Shown here: positions 7,214 through 15,122 of the stretch, piece by piece
Layout: each line of letters opens with the position of its first letter
Numbering within the stretch: position 1 is the first letter of the stretch
Source of the DNA: JBALVO01 sp036961445
GTDB lineage: Bacteria > Pseudomonadota > Gammaproteobacteria > Pseudomonadales > Halieaceae
Reading direction: 5' to 3'
Assembly: GCA_036961445.1 (NCBI GenBank)
Contig: JBALVO010000066.1
Span: forward strand, 1 to 19,722
Length of the DNA stretch: 19,722 bases
Program-made: the position numbers and the translations under genes
The notes under the pieces: model-generated
The model's database searches: none
Told to the model about the DNA's origin: nothing
What the model saw: only the letters and a program-made list of their open reading frames with translations

Positions 7214-7248
7214 GGATCAATGGAGGGTAGGGGGCCATGCCCGCCGCA

Positions 7249-7338
7249 GGCCTGCCGTTTCCTGGCCAGTCATACCGGGGAAGGGCTTGCCCTTACCGGT
7301 TAGCTATCCACACCCAGGTCGCGTCGGTAGTCCCGGGG
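7249..7338. repeat. 90-bp direct repeat, right copy
   Basis: Second copy of the repeat at 6369-6458 (89/90 identical). It holds the true 3' end of the AraC-family gene (from 7300) and a detached copy of the last 55 nt of the hydrolase gene. In this copy the hydrolase TAG (7301-7303) and the AraC stop (7300-7302, reverse) overlap, showing the presumed ancestral tail-to-tail junction. Its internal hairpin (7274-7300) lies directly after the AraC stop and could act in termination, although there is no T run. Confidence 0.95.
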
Positions 7339-8328
7339 GGACTTCCCCGTCCAGCGGCGGAAGGCCCGGGTAAAGCTACTGGTATCGGAAAAACCCAGCA
7401 TAAAACTCATCTCGGTGATGCTGACCCGTGCCTGTTCCATATAGGCCAGGGCCAGTGACTGTCGCACCTGGTTGATCAGGTCCTGGAAGCTGGAATCCAG
7501 TTGCGCCAGCTTCTGCTGCAGGGCACTGGGACTCATCGCCATCTCACTGGCCACCCGTTGCTTGCTGCAATTACCGGAGGACAGGGTCTGGATGATGATC
7601 TGCTTTACCCGGGTAACAATGTCGGCCTGGTCCAGGGCCGCCAGGTATTCCTCGATAATACGATCATTCTGATGGGCGATTTCACGGTTGCCGCCCATGA
7701 GAGGCTCATCCACAACCGCTGGGTCTATACAGATTGCACAGTAGGCGGCATCGAAGGTGACCGGGGCGTGAAAGCTTTTCCGATACTGGTCTTCACAACC
7801 GGGGGGGCATGGCCTGGCCAGGCTGACAGACACCGGCGCGAAGTCAGGTCTGTAGAGCAAGCGAAACAACCGCACCAGAAAGGCGTGCCAGGCATCCATG
7901 GTCTCGAAGGCCACGCCGTCAGTAAGGGCCTGGGTTGTTATGCAGAACTTGTCCTCTTCATCGATGATTCGTACTTCCCCTTGTTCGCTGGCCAGGCGGA
8001 AATAGTTGACCAGGCGCTGGCAACAATCCCGCAAAGTGGAACTGGCCAGCAGAGAGTAGCCCAGGGCATGCAGAGTAGAGGGGTGCATAAACCTGGCCAC
8101 CGTCAGACCAACGGCCGGGTTGCCAGTGAGCTTCACGCTTTCCTGGAACAGAGCCGCAACCTGTGCGGTCGTCAGTCTCTCCAGGGGATCGTTGGAGGGT
8201 GTCTGCGCTATGCCGGCGGCGGCAAAAATACCCGCAGTGTCATAACCATTTGCCTCCAGCGCCTTCTTTATAGCCAGGCCGTAGGTCCCGATGGTGGTCG
8301 GGGAGTGGTCTGGTTTTTTATTATTCAT
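7300..8328 (-). CDS. AraC-family transcriptional regulator with Arabinose_bd-type N-terminal domain
   Basis: A 342-residue regulator. The N-terminal region (about 20-205) resembles the PF12625 ligand-sensing domain found in OruR/ArgR/MmoR-like AraC proteins, with ERLTTAQVAALFQ, STLHALGYSLLASSTLRD and the FHAPVTFDA segment. The C-terminal double helix-turn-helix (about 245-335) ends in the classic ARVSITEMSFMLGFSDTSSFTRAFRRWTGKSP signature, abbreviated here as ITEMSFMLGF and SSFTRAFRRWTG. The ATG has AAGGGA about 5 nt upstream. It is divergent from the aldehyde dehydrogenase across 209 bp, so the natural inference is that it activates the 8538-18679 operon in response to a pathway acid or CoA ester. 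Its 3' end lies in the right 90-bp repeat. Confidence 0.9.
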   Translation of the reverse strand: MNNKKPDHSPTTIGTYGLAIKKALEANGYDTAGIFAAAGIAQTPSNDPLERLTTAQVAALFQESVKLTGNPAVGLTVARFMHPSTLHALGYSLLASSTLRDCCQRLVNYFRLASEQGEVRIIDEEDKFCITTQALTDGVAFETMDAWHAFLVRLFRLLYRPDFAPVSVSLARPCPPGCEDQYRKSFHAPVTFDAAYCAICIDPAVVDEPLMGGNREIAHQNDRIIEEYLAALDQADIVTRVKQIIIQTLSSGNCSKQRVASEMAMSPSALQQKLAQLDSSFQDLINQVRQSLALAYMEQARVSITEMSFMLGFSDTSSFTRAFRRWTGKSPRDYRRDLGVDS

Positions 8329-8537
8329 TTTGATCCCTTAATCGCCCGGCAATCACCAGCCGCAACCATTGGATGCTTGATTCTACTCCCCGCGGTTCGC
8401 TGATGCTATCTCAGCACCTTCCGGGCCCGGTTTGTCCGTTGGGGCGGATAATTTGTTCCTTGCGCCAAGTCGGGACTATCCAGCTGCACTACACTGATTA
8501 TTCATTGACCAGACATTCCATTGAGGGAGTAACTAGC
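8329..8537. promoter_or_regulatory. Divergent control region between AraC regulator and catabolic operon
   Basis: The 209 bp must carry the promoters of both the regulator and the operon. I find no -35/-10 pair with good spacing towards the aldehyde dehydrogenase, although TACACT (8490-8495) could be a -10. Lack of a good -35 fits an activator-dependent promoter. No clear operator repeat is recognised. Confidence 0.4.
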
Positions 8538-10043
8538 GTGAGCATACCCGTGCAAACCCATGTGATAAACGGCGAATTGGTAGCGCCGGTATCGGATCAG
8601 TACATCGACATGATTAACCCATCGACTGGTGAAATGGCTGGTCGTGGCGCCGACGGAGACGCCGCTGACGTGGATATCGCTGTCGCGGCGGCAAAGCAGG
8701 CGTTTACCACCTGGAAAGAGACCTCAACCAGTGAGCGGGCGGCGATCATCTCCCGCATGGGGCTGGTTTTGGGCGCCAACCTGGAAGAGCTGGTGGCGCT
8801 GGAGGCCAGTTGTACCGGTCTCTCGGCGGCGCGTTTAATGTCTTTTGATATACCTGGCGTGATGCAGTTTTTCCAGATCTTCGCGGAGAACCTGGAAGAT
8901 TATGCCTTTGTCGAATATCCACCGGTGCGCACTATCCCCGAGGCTTACGACGTCAAGATCGTCAAGCAACCCCTGGGTGTGTGTGGCCTGATACCAGCCT
9001 GGAACGGCCCCTTGTTTCTCGCCTTCGTTAAATTACTGCCCGCCATAGCGGCGGGTAATACGGTGGTGCTCAAGCCGGCGGAAACGGCCTCCCTGGCAGT
9101 GGTGCGCGCCATTGAGCTGCTACAGGACGTTGTGCCGCCCGGTGTGATCAACGTGGTGACCGGCTATGGGCATACGGCGGGCGCGGCGCTGGCGTCTCAC
9201 CCGGACGTAGCCAAGATCTCTTTTACCGGCTCCACCAGAACCGGCAGCCTGATACAGAAAATGGCCGCGGACACCATGAAGCGGGTCACGCTGGAGTTGG
9301 GTGGCAAGGGCCCCGGCATCGCCTTACCCGACGCCCCCGTCGAACTGACAGCCAGGGGTGCGACAGTTGCCTTCCTGTTGGGTTCGGGGCAGATCTGTGT
9401 GTCCGGCACCCGCCTGTTCCTGCACGACTCGATTCACGATGAAGTGGTCGCGCGCATGGTTGAGTTGGCTGGTGCCCTGCGCGGCGGTTCGCCTTTTGAC
9501 CCGCAGACCACCCTGGGCCCCATGGCTTATAAGGCGCATTACGAGCGCGTGCTGGGCTATATGGAACTGGGACAGTCCGAGGGTGCGACCCTGGCCTGTG
9601 GCGGTGGGCCGATGGAAGTGCCCGGGTTTGAACAAGGGCTTTTTGTGCAGCCGACAATTTTTACCGATGTCACGCCGGATATGCGCATTTACCAGGAAGA
9701 GATTTTTGGTCCGGTGCTGTCGGTGATCAGGTACTCCGATGTGGAAGAGGCGATCGCCCTGGCCAATGACAGCTGCTATGGGCTGTCCGCCGGAATCTGG
9801 ACCGGCGACCCCATTGCTGCCCAATCCCTGGCCTACAGGCTGGAGGCAGGAACCGTGTGGATCAACGACTGGCACGCGCTTACCGGCGACATGTCTTTTG
9901 GCGGCACCAAGCAAAGCGGCTATGGCCGCGAGATCAATATCGCTTCCATGGATTCCTACCTGGAAACTAAAAACTACATGACGAGTTTCGAGACCGATCC
10001 CACTGCCAAACCGATTTTTGGATTGGTGCATCGAGGCGCCTGA
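8538..10043 (+). CDS. NAD(P)-dependent aldehyde dehydrogenase (ALDH superfamily)
   Basis: A 501-residue protein of normal ALDH length. Conserved elements are PAWNGPL with N155, KPAE (179-182), FTGST (229-233, cofactor loop), the general base E253 in LELGGKGP, and the nucleophile C287 in GQICVSG. EEIFGPVLSV and FGGTKQSGYGRE appear near the end. It should oxidise an aldehyde to a carboxylic acid. I chose GTG at 8538 because GGGAG lies about 8 nt upstream and the protein then begins like family members; an upstream in-frame extension to 8373 has no such site and no homology-like features. It is the first gene of the operon, 39 nt before the alcohol dehydrogenase. The natural substrate could be aliphatic, branched or aromatic. 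Confidence 0.92.
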   Translation: MSIPVQTHVINGELVAPVSDQYIDMINPSTGEMAGRGADGDAADVDIAVAAAKQAFTTWKETSTSERAAIISRMGLVLGANLEELVALEASCTGLSAARLMSFDIPGVMQFFQIFAENLEDYAFVEYPPVRTIPEAYDVKIVKQPLGVCGLIPAWNGPLFLAFVKLLPAIAAGNTVVLKPAETASLAVVRAIELLQDVVPPGVINVVTGYGHTAGAALASHPDVAKISFTGSTRTGSLIQKMAADTMKRVTLELGGKGPGIALPDAPVELTARGATVAFLLGSGQICVSGTRLFLHDSIHDEVVARMVELAGALRGGSPFDPQTTLGPMAYKAHYERVLGYMELGQSEGATLACGGGPMEVPGFEQGLFVQPTIFTDVTPDMRIYQEEIFGPVLSVIRYSDVEEAIALANDSCYGLSAGIWTGDPIAAQSLAYRLEAGTVWINDWHALTGDMSFGGTKQSGYGREINIASMDSYLETKNYMTSFETDPTAKPIFGLVHRGA

Positions 10044-10082
10044 GTCGGGTCAAACATCCACTATTTGAAAAGGTGTAAAAAA

Positions 10083-11279
10083 ATGTCTAGTACAGGAGCA
10101 TTTCAATATTGGCAACGGACCATGATCCACGCGGGACCGGGTACCGTGGTTCGCCTGCCTGGGCTGTTCGATGCCCTCGGCGCCAGGCGCATATTGCTGG
10201 TCAGTGACAAGGGACTTAAGGACGTCGGCATAGTCGATAAGATTGCCGGACTATTTGAGGAAGGGCGCATGCCCGGTGGCCCCAAACTGGTGGGTATATT
10301 CACCGATACCGCGCCCGACGCGGAGTCCGGTTGTATCGACGACGCTCTGAAGATGGCCCGGGAGACAGCGGCAGACGGGCTGTTGGCGGTGGGCGGTGGC
10401 AGTGTGCTGGACAGCGTTAAAATGCTCAAGATGGCCCTGCACAAGAAGGTCGGTAGTGTCAGTGAGCTGCTGAAATCGCCAGTGAAGATCATGAACTGGC
10501 CGGAAGTGGAATATATGGGCGTGCCGCATATTGCCGTACCCACCACAGCCGGCACGGGGGCTGAACTGACCTTTGGTGCGGTGGTATACAACAAGGCCCT
10601 GGGCATCAAGCACCTGATATTGAGCCACTACCTGGAAGCCGATATAGCGGTGCTGGATGCTCATATGACAACCGGCCTGCCGCCCATGCTGACGGCGGCC
10701 ACCGGCCTGGATGCCCTGACCCATGCGGTAGAGAGTATCGCCCATCCGCGCATTAACGATTTCGGACTGGCCCACGCCACGGCCGGTGCGAAGCTGATCC
10801 TGGATAACCTGCCACTGGCGGTGGCTAACGGGGCGGACCTGATGGCGCGCCAGAACATGTTGAATGCCAGCGCCATGGCCTGTAACGCAGTGCAGGCAGA
10901 TTTTGGCGCGGCACCGGTGCACAATTTCTCCCATGCCATTGGCGCCCTTTTCCATATTCACCACGGTGAGGCCAACGCGGTGTTCCTGCCCACTGTGCTG
11001 GAGGAGATGCCCGAGTTCTATCTACCGGTCGCCGACCGCTTGAAAGACACATTTGCCGTACAGGCGACTGATCCAAAGGCCATTGTGCTGGAGAGCGCTG
11101 CGGTGATCCGGTGCCTGATGGCGGAGATGGGTCATCCCCAGGATTTTTCTCGCCACGACATCCCCGAGTCCGCCTTGCCGGATATTGTCACGGCGGTGGC
11201 GCACGATCCCCTGGCGGCTTTTTACCCCTTGTCCACGGATGTGATCGAGAGAATATGCCGCAGAGTCTGTGGCTGGTAG
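10083..11279 (+). CDS. Iron-containing (group III) alcohol dehydrogenase
   Basis: A 398-residue protein of the Fe-ADH family. The GGGSVLD cofactor motif is at 104-110 and PTTAGTGAE at 153-161. The expected metal ligands are all present when aligned to FucO: D210 and H214 in GLDALTH, H280 in VHNFSH, and H294 in HHG. It would interconvert an alcohol and an aldehyde with NAD(P)H, supplying or consuming the aldehyde of its neighbour. ATG 10083 is preferred over an in-frame ATG at 10065 because AAGGTG lies about 8 nt upstream. The next gene begins 89 nt downstream; no terminator is visible between them. Confidence 0.92.
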   Translation: MSSTGAFQYWQRTMIHAGPGTVVRLPGLFDALGARRILLVSDKGLKDVGIVDKIAGLFEEGRMPGGPKLVGIFTDTAPDAESGCIDDALKMARETAADGLLAVGGGSVLDSVKMLKMALHKKVGSVSELLKSPVKIMNWPEVEYMGVPHIAVPTTAGTGAELTFGAVVYNKALGIKHLILSHYLEADIAVLDAHMTTGLPPMLTAATGLDALTHAVESIAHPRINDFGLAHATAGAKLILDNLPLAVANGADLMARQNMLNASAMACNAVQADFGAAPVHNFSHAIGALFHIHHGEANAVFLPTVLEEMPEFYLPVADRLKDTFAVQATDPKAIVLESAAVIRCLMAEMGHPQDFSRHDIPESALPDIVTAVAHDPLAAFYPLSTDVIERICRRVCGW

Positions 11280-11368
11280 GACAATAAACCTGATTGTTCA
11301 GCCATGTGAATGTCCCACTCAGTGCTTAGACTGCTTACAGAATTTTTGCTTAATCGAGGTATAGCAAC

Positions 11369-12946
11369 GTGAAAATGAATTTCAGCACGATCAGCGAGCG
11401 CCTGGCCGACACCTTCGGTGACCGGGAAGCCCTGGTAAATGTTGAGCGCGATCGGCGCTACAGTTTCAGGGAGTTTCACCTGTTAACCAATCGCATCGTC
11501 AATATGATGCGGCAGAAACTGGATCTGCACCGGGGTGATTACTGGGTCAATATTGTCGACAATGATAATGCGTCTTTATTGCATTTTTTTACAGCGATGA
11601 AAGGCGAGGCCGCCGCCTGCTACACCAATTACCGGGACAGCCTGGAAGACCACACCTACCAGATCGACACAGTGGATGCGAAAGTGGTTTTCCTGGAGGC
11701 TGATTTGTTGCAGACCCATTACGAGATGTTACGGGCCCGACAGCTGACTATCGTCAGCATGGACCGCCCTGATAAAGATTACCCCGGTGTGCACTTTTTC
11801 TGGGAATTGCTGGACGGTGTTGATGACAGCAACCCCAATGTCATTAACGATGACCGGGAGGATCTGTTGATTCTGCGCTTTACCGGCGGCACCACGGGAC
11901 GAGGCAAGTGCGCCATGTACAGCACCGACAACTGGTTGATGTGCAGGGATAGCTTCTATGCGCTGCCGGATCCTGTCTGGAGCCCGGACACTAGAATGCT
12001 GCATTTGGCACCGATTACCCATGGCAGCGGCATGCTTGTGTTGCCGACCCTGTTCAAGGGCGGTTGCACCGTTACCATGAATACCCCGGACCTCGATGCC
12101 TGGTGTGACAATATTGCCAGGGAAAAGATCAATATGGCGATGATGGTGCCGACACTGCTTTACCGTTTGCTCGCCATGGATGAATCGACGCCCCAGCGTT
12201 TGGCTTCCCTGGAGACTGTCTATTACGGGGCGGCACCTATGAGTCCCAGCAAGCTAACCGAGTTGCAGGCGACCTTTGGCAATATCTTTATTCAGATCTA
12301 TGGGTCCACGGAACATGCCGGCGTGGCTTTGTCCTTGAGCAAGTCTGATCACCTGGTAGAAAACTTTTCCGATCAATCCCATCTCGCTTCAGCCGGTCGT
12401 CCTGCTCCCGGCGCTGAAGTACAGATTATGGATGATGATGCCAACCCCGTGTCGCGGGGAGAAACCGGCGAAATCTGGCTGCGCTCCCGCGCCATTTGCC
12501 TGGGTTACTTTGGCAGTCCGGAACAGAGCGCCAGTGAATTCCAGGATGGTTTCTGGAAATCCGGTGACCTGGGTCGTATGGATGAACAGGGCTTTGTCTA
12601 TATTGTGGATCGCAAGAAAGACATGATTATCAGCGGCGGCTTCAATATTTATGCCAATGAGGTGGAAGCGGCGATTAACAGTCACCCGGCAGTATTGATG
12701 TCTGCCGTGGTGGGCAAACCGCATGAAGAGTGGGGCGAGGCGATACATGCCGAGGTCATGCTGAAGCAGGGCGAAACCGTCACTCCCGATAAATTGCGCG
12801 AGCATGTGCGCAGTGAACTGGGCGGCTACAAAACGCCCAAGACGATAGAAGTGGTCGCCGAGCTACCAGTGAGCGTAGTGGGCAAAGTACTGCGCCGTAA
12901 GGTGCGGGAAAAATACTGGGCAGAAACCAATCGTAAAGTGGGATAG
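11369..12946 (+). CDS. Acyl-CoA synthetase (ANL superfamily, AMP-forming)
   Basis: A 525-residue adenylate-forming enzyme. Core motifs in order: TGGTTGRGK (172-180, ATP loop), YYGAAP (285-290), YGSTE (311-315), SGDLG (398-402), DRKKDMIISGGFNIYANEVE (about 414-433), and catalytic Lys K506 in GKVLRR. It should activate a carboxylic acid to its CoA thioester through an acyl-AMP. The size and motif set fit medium/long-chain fatty acid or cyclic-acid CoA ligases such as FadD3/FadD17-like proteins; the acid itself is unknown. The start is taken as GTG 11369, since GAGGT lies about 8 nt upstream, although the ATG two codons later is possible. It ends 8 nt before the crotonase gene, so these are tightly co-translated. 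Confidence 0.92.
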   Translation: MKMNFSTISERLADTFGDREALVNVERDRRYSFREFHLLTNRIVNMMRQKLDLHRGDYWVNIVDNDNASLLHFFTAMKGEAAACYTNYRDSLEDHTYQIDTVDAKVVFLEADLLQTHYEMLRARQLTIVSMDRPDKDYPGVHFFWELLDGVDDSNPNVINDDREDLLILRFTGGTTGRGKCAMYSTDNWLMCRDSFYALPDPVWSPDTRMLHLAPITHGSGMLVLPTLFKGGCTVTMNTPDLDAWCDNIAREKINMAMMVPTLLYRLLAMDESTPQRLASLETVYYGAAPMSPSKLTELQATFGNIFIQIYGSTEHAGVALSLSKSDHLVENFSDQSHLASAGRPAPGAEVQIMDDDANPVSRGETGEIWLRSRAICLGYFGSPEQSASEFQDGFWKSGDLGRMDEQGFVYIVDRKKDMIISGGFNIYANEVEAAINSHPAVLMSAVVGKPHEEWGEAIHAEVMLKQGETVTPDKLREHVRSELGGYKTPKTIEVVAELPVSVVGKVLRRKVREKYWAETNRKVG

Positions 12947-12954
12947 GTAACACT

Positions 12955-13743
12955 ATGAGCAATGAAGATCTGATCTACACGCAAAAGGGCACAACGGCCT
13001 GGTTGACACTCAATCGCCCCAAGGCGATGAACTCGATCAGTATATCGATTATAGCGCGCATGGAAGAATTACTGCCGCAGATTGCAGCGGACGACAGTGT
13101 GAGAGTTGTGGTATTGACCGGAACAGGGTCTGCATTTTGTGCCGGCGCTGACCTGAAGCAGGTGTTGGCCAGCAGGGATCTACCACCGGGCGAACCCGAT
13201 ATGCTGGACCGGGTGTGTTACAACGTGATGAACCCGTTGCGGGACTTTCCGAAACCGGTAATCGCCGCCCTGAACGGGGTGACCATGGCCGGTGGACTCG
13301 AGTTGGCCATGTGCTGCGATATTGTCCTGGCCTCGGAAAAAGCCCATATCGGTGATGCCCATGCCAATTTTGGTGTGTATCCCGGTGCCGGTGGCGCAGC
13401 CGTGCTACCCCGACTGATTCCGCATAATGTCGCCAAGTACCTGTTGTTCACTGGAAAAACCCTATCCGCGGCCGAGATGAAGGGCTATGGCCTGGTTAAC
13501 GAGGTGTTCCCGGCGGATCAACTGGAACAGGCGGCTACCGATCTGGCTGAGCTTATCGCTAAAAAGAGCCCGATTGCACTGCAGCGTATGAAGGAGGTCG
13601 CTAATGCTTCTCTGGACAAGAGCCGCGACGCGGCCCTGGAACACGAGCAGGTGATGTTGCGTAAACACGAACGCTCTTTTGATATGGCTGAGGGCCTGGC
13701 GGCTTTCGCTGAGAAACGCGCACCGGATTTTCAGGGGCGCTAA
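12955..13743 (+). CDS. Enoyl-CoA hydratase/isomerase-family (crotonase-fold) protein
   Basis: A 262-residue crotonase. The first oxyanion segment is FCAGADL (61-67). The second is NGVTMAGGLELAMCCD (107-122), with the first catalytic Glu conserved as E116. Where rat enoyl-CoA hydratase has E164 in QPEILLG, this protein reads GDAHANFG with H136, followed by the normal PGAGG. Losing the second Glu argues against routine hydration and leaves open isomerase, hydrolase or altered hydratase roles. By position in the operon it should act on the 2-enoyl-CoA from the acyl-CoA dehydrogenase at 15123. A stop 8 nt upstream and a start 28 nt downstream of its ends indicate operon membership. Confidence 0.9.
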   Translation: MSNEDLIYTQKGTTAWLTLNRPKAMNSISISIIARMEELLPQIAADDSVRVVVLTGTGSAFCAGADLKQVLASRDLPPGEPDMLDRVCYNVMNPLRDFPKPVIAALNGVTMAGGLELAMCCDIVLASEKAHIGDAHANFGVYPGAGGAAVLPRLIPHNVAKYLLFTGKTLSAAEMKGYGLVNEVFPADQLEQAATDLAELIAKKSPIALQRMKEVANASLDKSRDAALEHEQVMLRKHERSFDMAEGLAAFAEKRAPDFQGR

Positions 13744-13770
13744 ATTTTTCATCCAGGCAAGGAGAAAGTT

Positions 13771-15009
13771 ATGGAAACGATTTATGTATGTGGCGTGGGC
13801 ATGACCCCCTTCGGGCGTTATCCCGACAAATCTATCAAGCAGCTGACCAGCGAAGCTGTCAACGCAGCCTTGCAGGACGCTAACTGTCAAATTGCGGATG
13901 TGGAGGCGGCCTACTTCTCCGCCAGTACCACAGGGTACCTGCAGGGACAGACCTTTGTGCCCGGGCAGATCGCCTTGCGCGACATGGGCTTTGAGGGCAT
14001 CCCCATGTACAACCTGGAGAACGCCTGCGCCTCGGGCAGCAGTGCGTTCAACCTTGCGGCACAAGCCCTGCGCGCGGGCGATCAGGATATCGTGCTGGCG
14101 GTAGGCGCTGAGAAAATGTTTATCGAGGACAAGGCCCGCATGTTCGGCGTGTTCGACAGTGGTTGGGACGTTGAGACGCTGCAGCAAAATAAAGAAAATT
14201 TGCTGGCCCTGGGCGAGGGTGTCGAGGTGCCTGAGGGCACAACCTCGCCCAAGCCTTACAGCGTGTTCATGGATGTGTATGCGGCGTTCTGTCGCCAGCA
14301 TATGCGCAACTTCGGTACCACCCAGCGGCAGATCGCCGCGGTGTGCGCCAAGAATCACCAACACTCGGTGCACAACCCCAATGCGCAGTTTCAGGACGCC
14401 TACACCATTGAGCAGGTACTGGCGGCACCGCCGATTACCTACCCTCTGACCCTGCCCATGTGCGCACCTATTTCGGACGGTTCCGCTGCGGTGATTCTGT
14501 GTACGCAAGCCGGCCTGAAGAAACTGGGCGGCGACAGCAACCGGGCCATCCGGATACTGGCCAGTATTGTCCAGACCGGCAGCGGGCGCGATCCTGCAGA
14601 TTACAAAAACCATATCACCGCGGTTGCAGCCCGGAAAATGTACGAAAAGGCCGGCGTAGGACCGCAAGACGTCGATGTGGTGGAAGTGCACGACGCCACC
14701 GCCATGGGCGAAATCATCCAGGCGGAGAACCTGCAACTGGTGCCCTTTGGCGAGGCCGGGCCTGCGGCGGAGCGGGGTGATTTTACGGTTGGCGGTAGAG
14801 TACCGATCAACCCATCAGGCGGTCTGGAATCCCGGGGCCATCCCATCTCCGCCACCGGTCTGGCACAGATTCACGAACTGGTGACACAACTGCGCGGTGA
14901 GGCCGGAGCCCGCCAGGTAGAGGGGGCGAAGGTCGCAGTGCAGGAAAACGGCGGTGGACTCTACGGTTACGAGGAAGCGGTTGCCGTTCTGAATATGTTT
15001 GCGCGGTGA
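13771..15009 (+). CDS. Thiolase-superfamily protein, SCPx / lipid-transfer-type
   Basis: A 412-residue thiolase-fold protein of the SCPx-like branch, which cleaves 3-oxoacyl-CoA and often tolerates 2-methyl branches or sterol side chains. The nucleophile C86 (NACASGSSAF), H307 (VEVHDAT) and H357 (SRGHPISATG) are in place. The second catalytic Cys is missing in both usual locations: the CxGGG motif is E392-N-G-G-G, and the HDCF motif of SCP2-thiolases reads HDAT. Function may therefore be thiolysis with another acid/base residue, or a retro-aldol reaction as in Ltp2-like proteins. No DUF35 partner, which such aldolases need, is visible in the window. AAGGAG lies 6 nt before the ATG. Confidence 0.88.
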   Translation: METIYVCGVGMTPFGRYPDKSIKQLTSEAVNAALQDANCQIADVEAAYFSASTTGYLQGQTFVPGQIALRDMGFEGIPMYNLENACASGSSAFNLAAQALRAGDQDIVLAVGAEKMFIEDKARMFGVFDSGWDVETLQQNKENLLALGEGVEVPEGTTSPKPYSVFMDVYAAFCRQHMRNFGTTQRQIAAVCAKNHQHSVHNPNAQFQDAYTIEQVLAAPPITYPLTLPMCAPISDGSAAVILCTQAGLKKLGGDSNRAIRILASIVQTGSGRDPADYKNHITAVAARKMYEKAGVGPQDVDVVEVHDATAMGEIIQAENLQLVPFGEAGPAAERGDFTVGGRVPINPSGGLESRGHPISATGLAQIHELVTQLRGEAGARQVEGAKVAVQENGGGLYGYEEAVAVLNMFAR

Positions 15010-15122
15010 CACAACAACACCGGTCAACAGTTGTGATCGCTGCGGCAAGTCATCACCAGCGGGTTCTTATACGATATGCCTGTGCCTGTAAAAAAACACA
15101 CACGGAATTGAGGAGATAAGTT
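15010..15122 (+). promoter_or_regulatory. Intra-operon spacer with inverted repeat
   Basis: This 113-bp gap is the longest inside the operon. CACAAC (15010-15015) and GTTGTG (15030-15035) form a short inverted repeat directly after the thiolase stop. TTATACGATAT (15067-15077) looks like a -10 region but lacks a well-spaced -35. It may hold a processing site, attenuator or weak internal promoter for the acyl-CoA dehydrogenase. Confidence 0.3.

Noticed and set aside
8373..8537. A 55-codon N-terminal extension of the aldehyde dehydrogenase
   Set aside because: No Shine-Dalgarno at its ATG and no family-like sequence. GTG 8538 has GGGAG at good spacing, and the stretch is the expected divergent promoter region.
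13462..14736. A 424-codon open frame on the reverse strand opposite the crotonase and thiolase genes
   Set aside because: It is antisense to two clear enzymes. Its translation is rich in His, Gln and Arg with no family features, as expected from the codon bias of the real genes.
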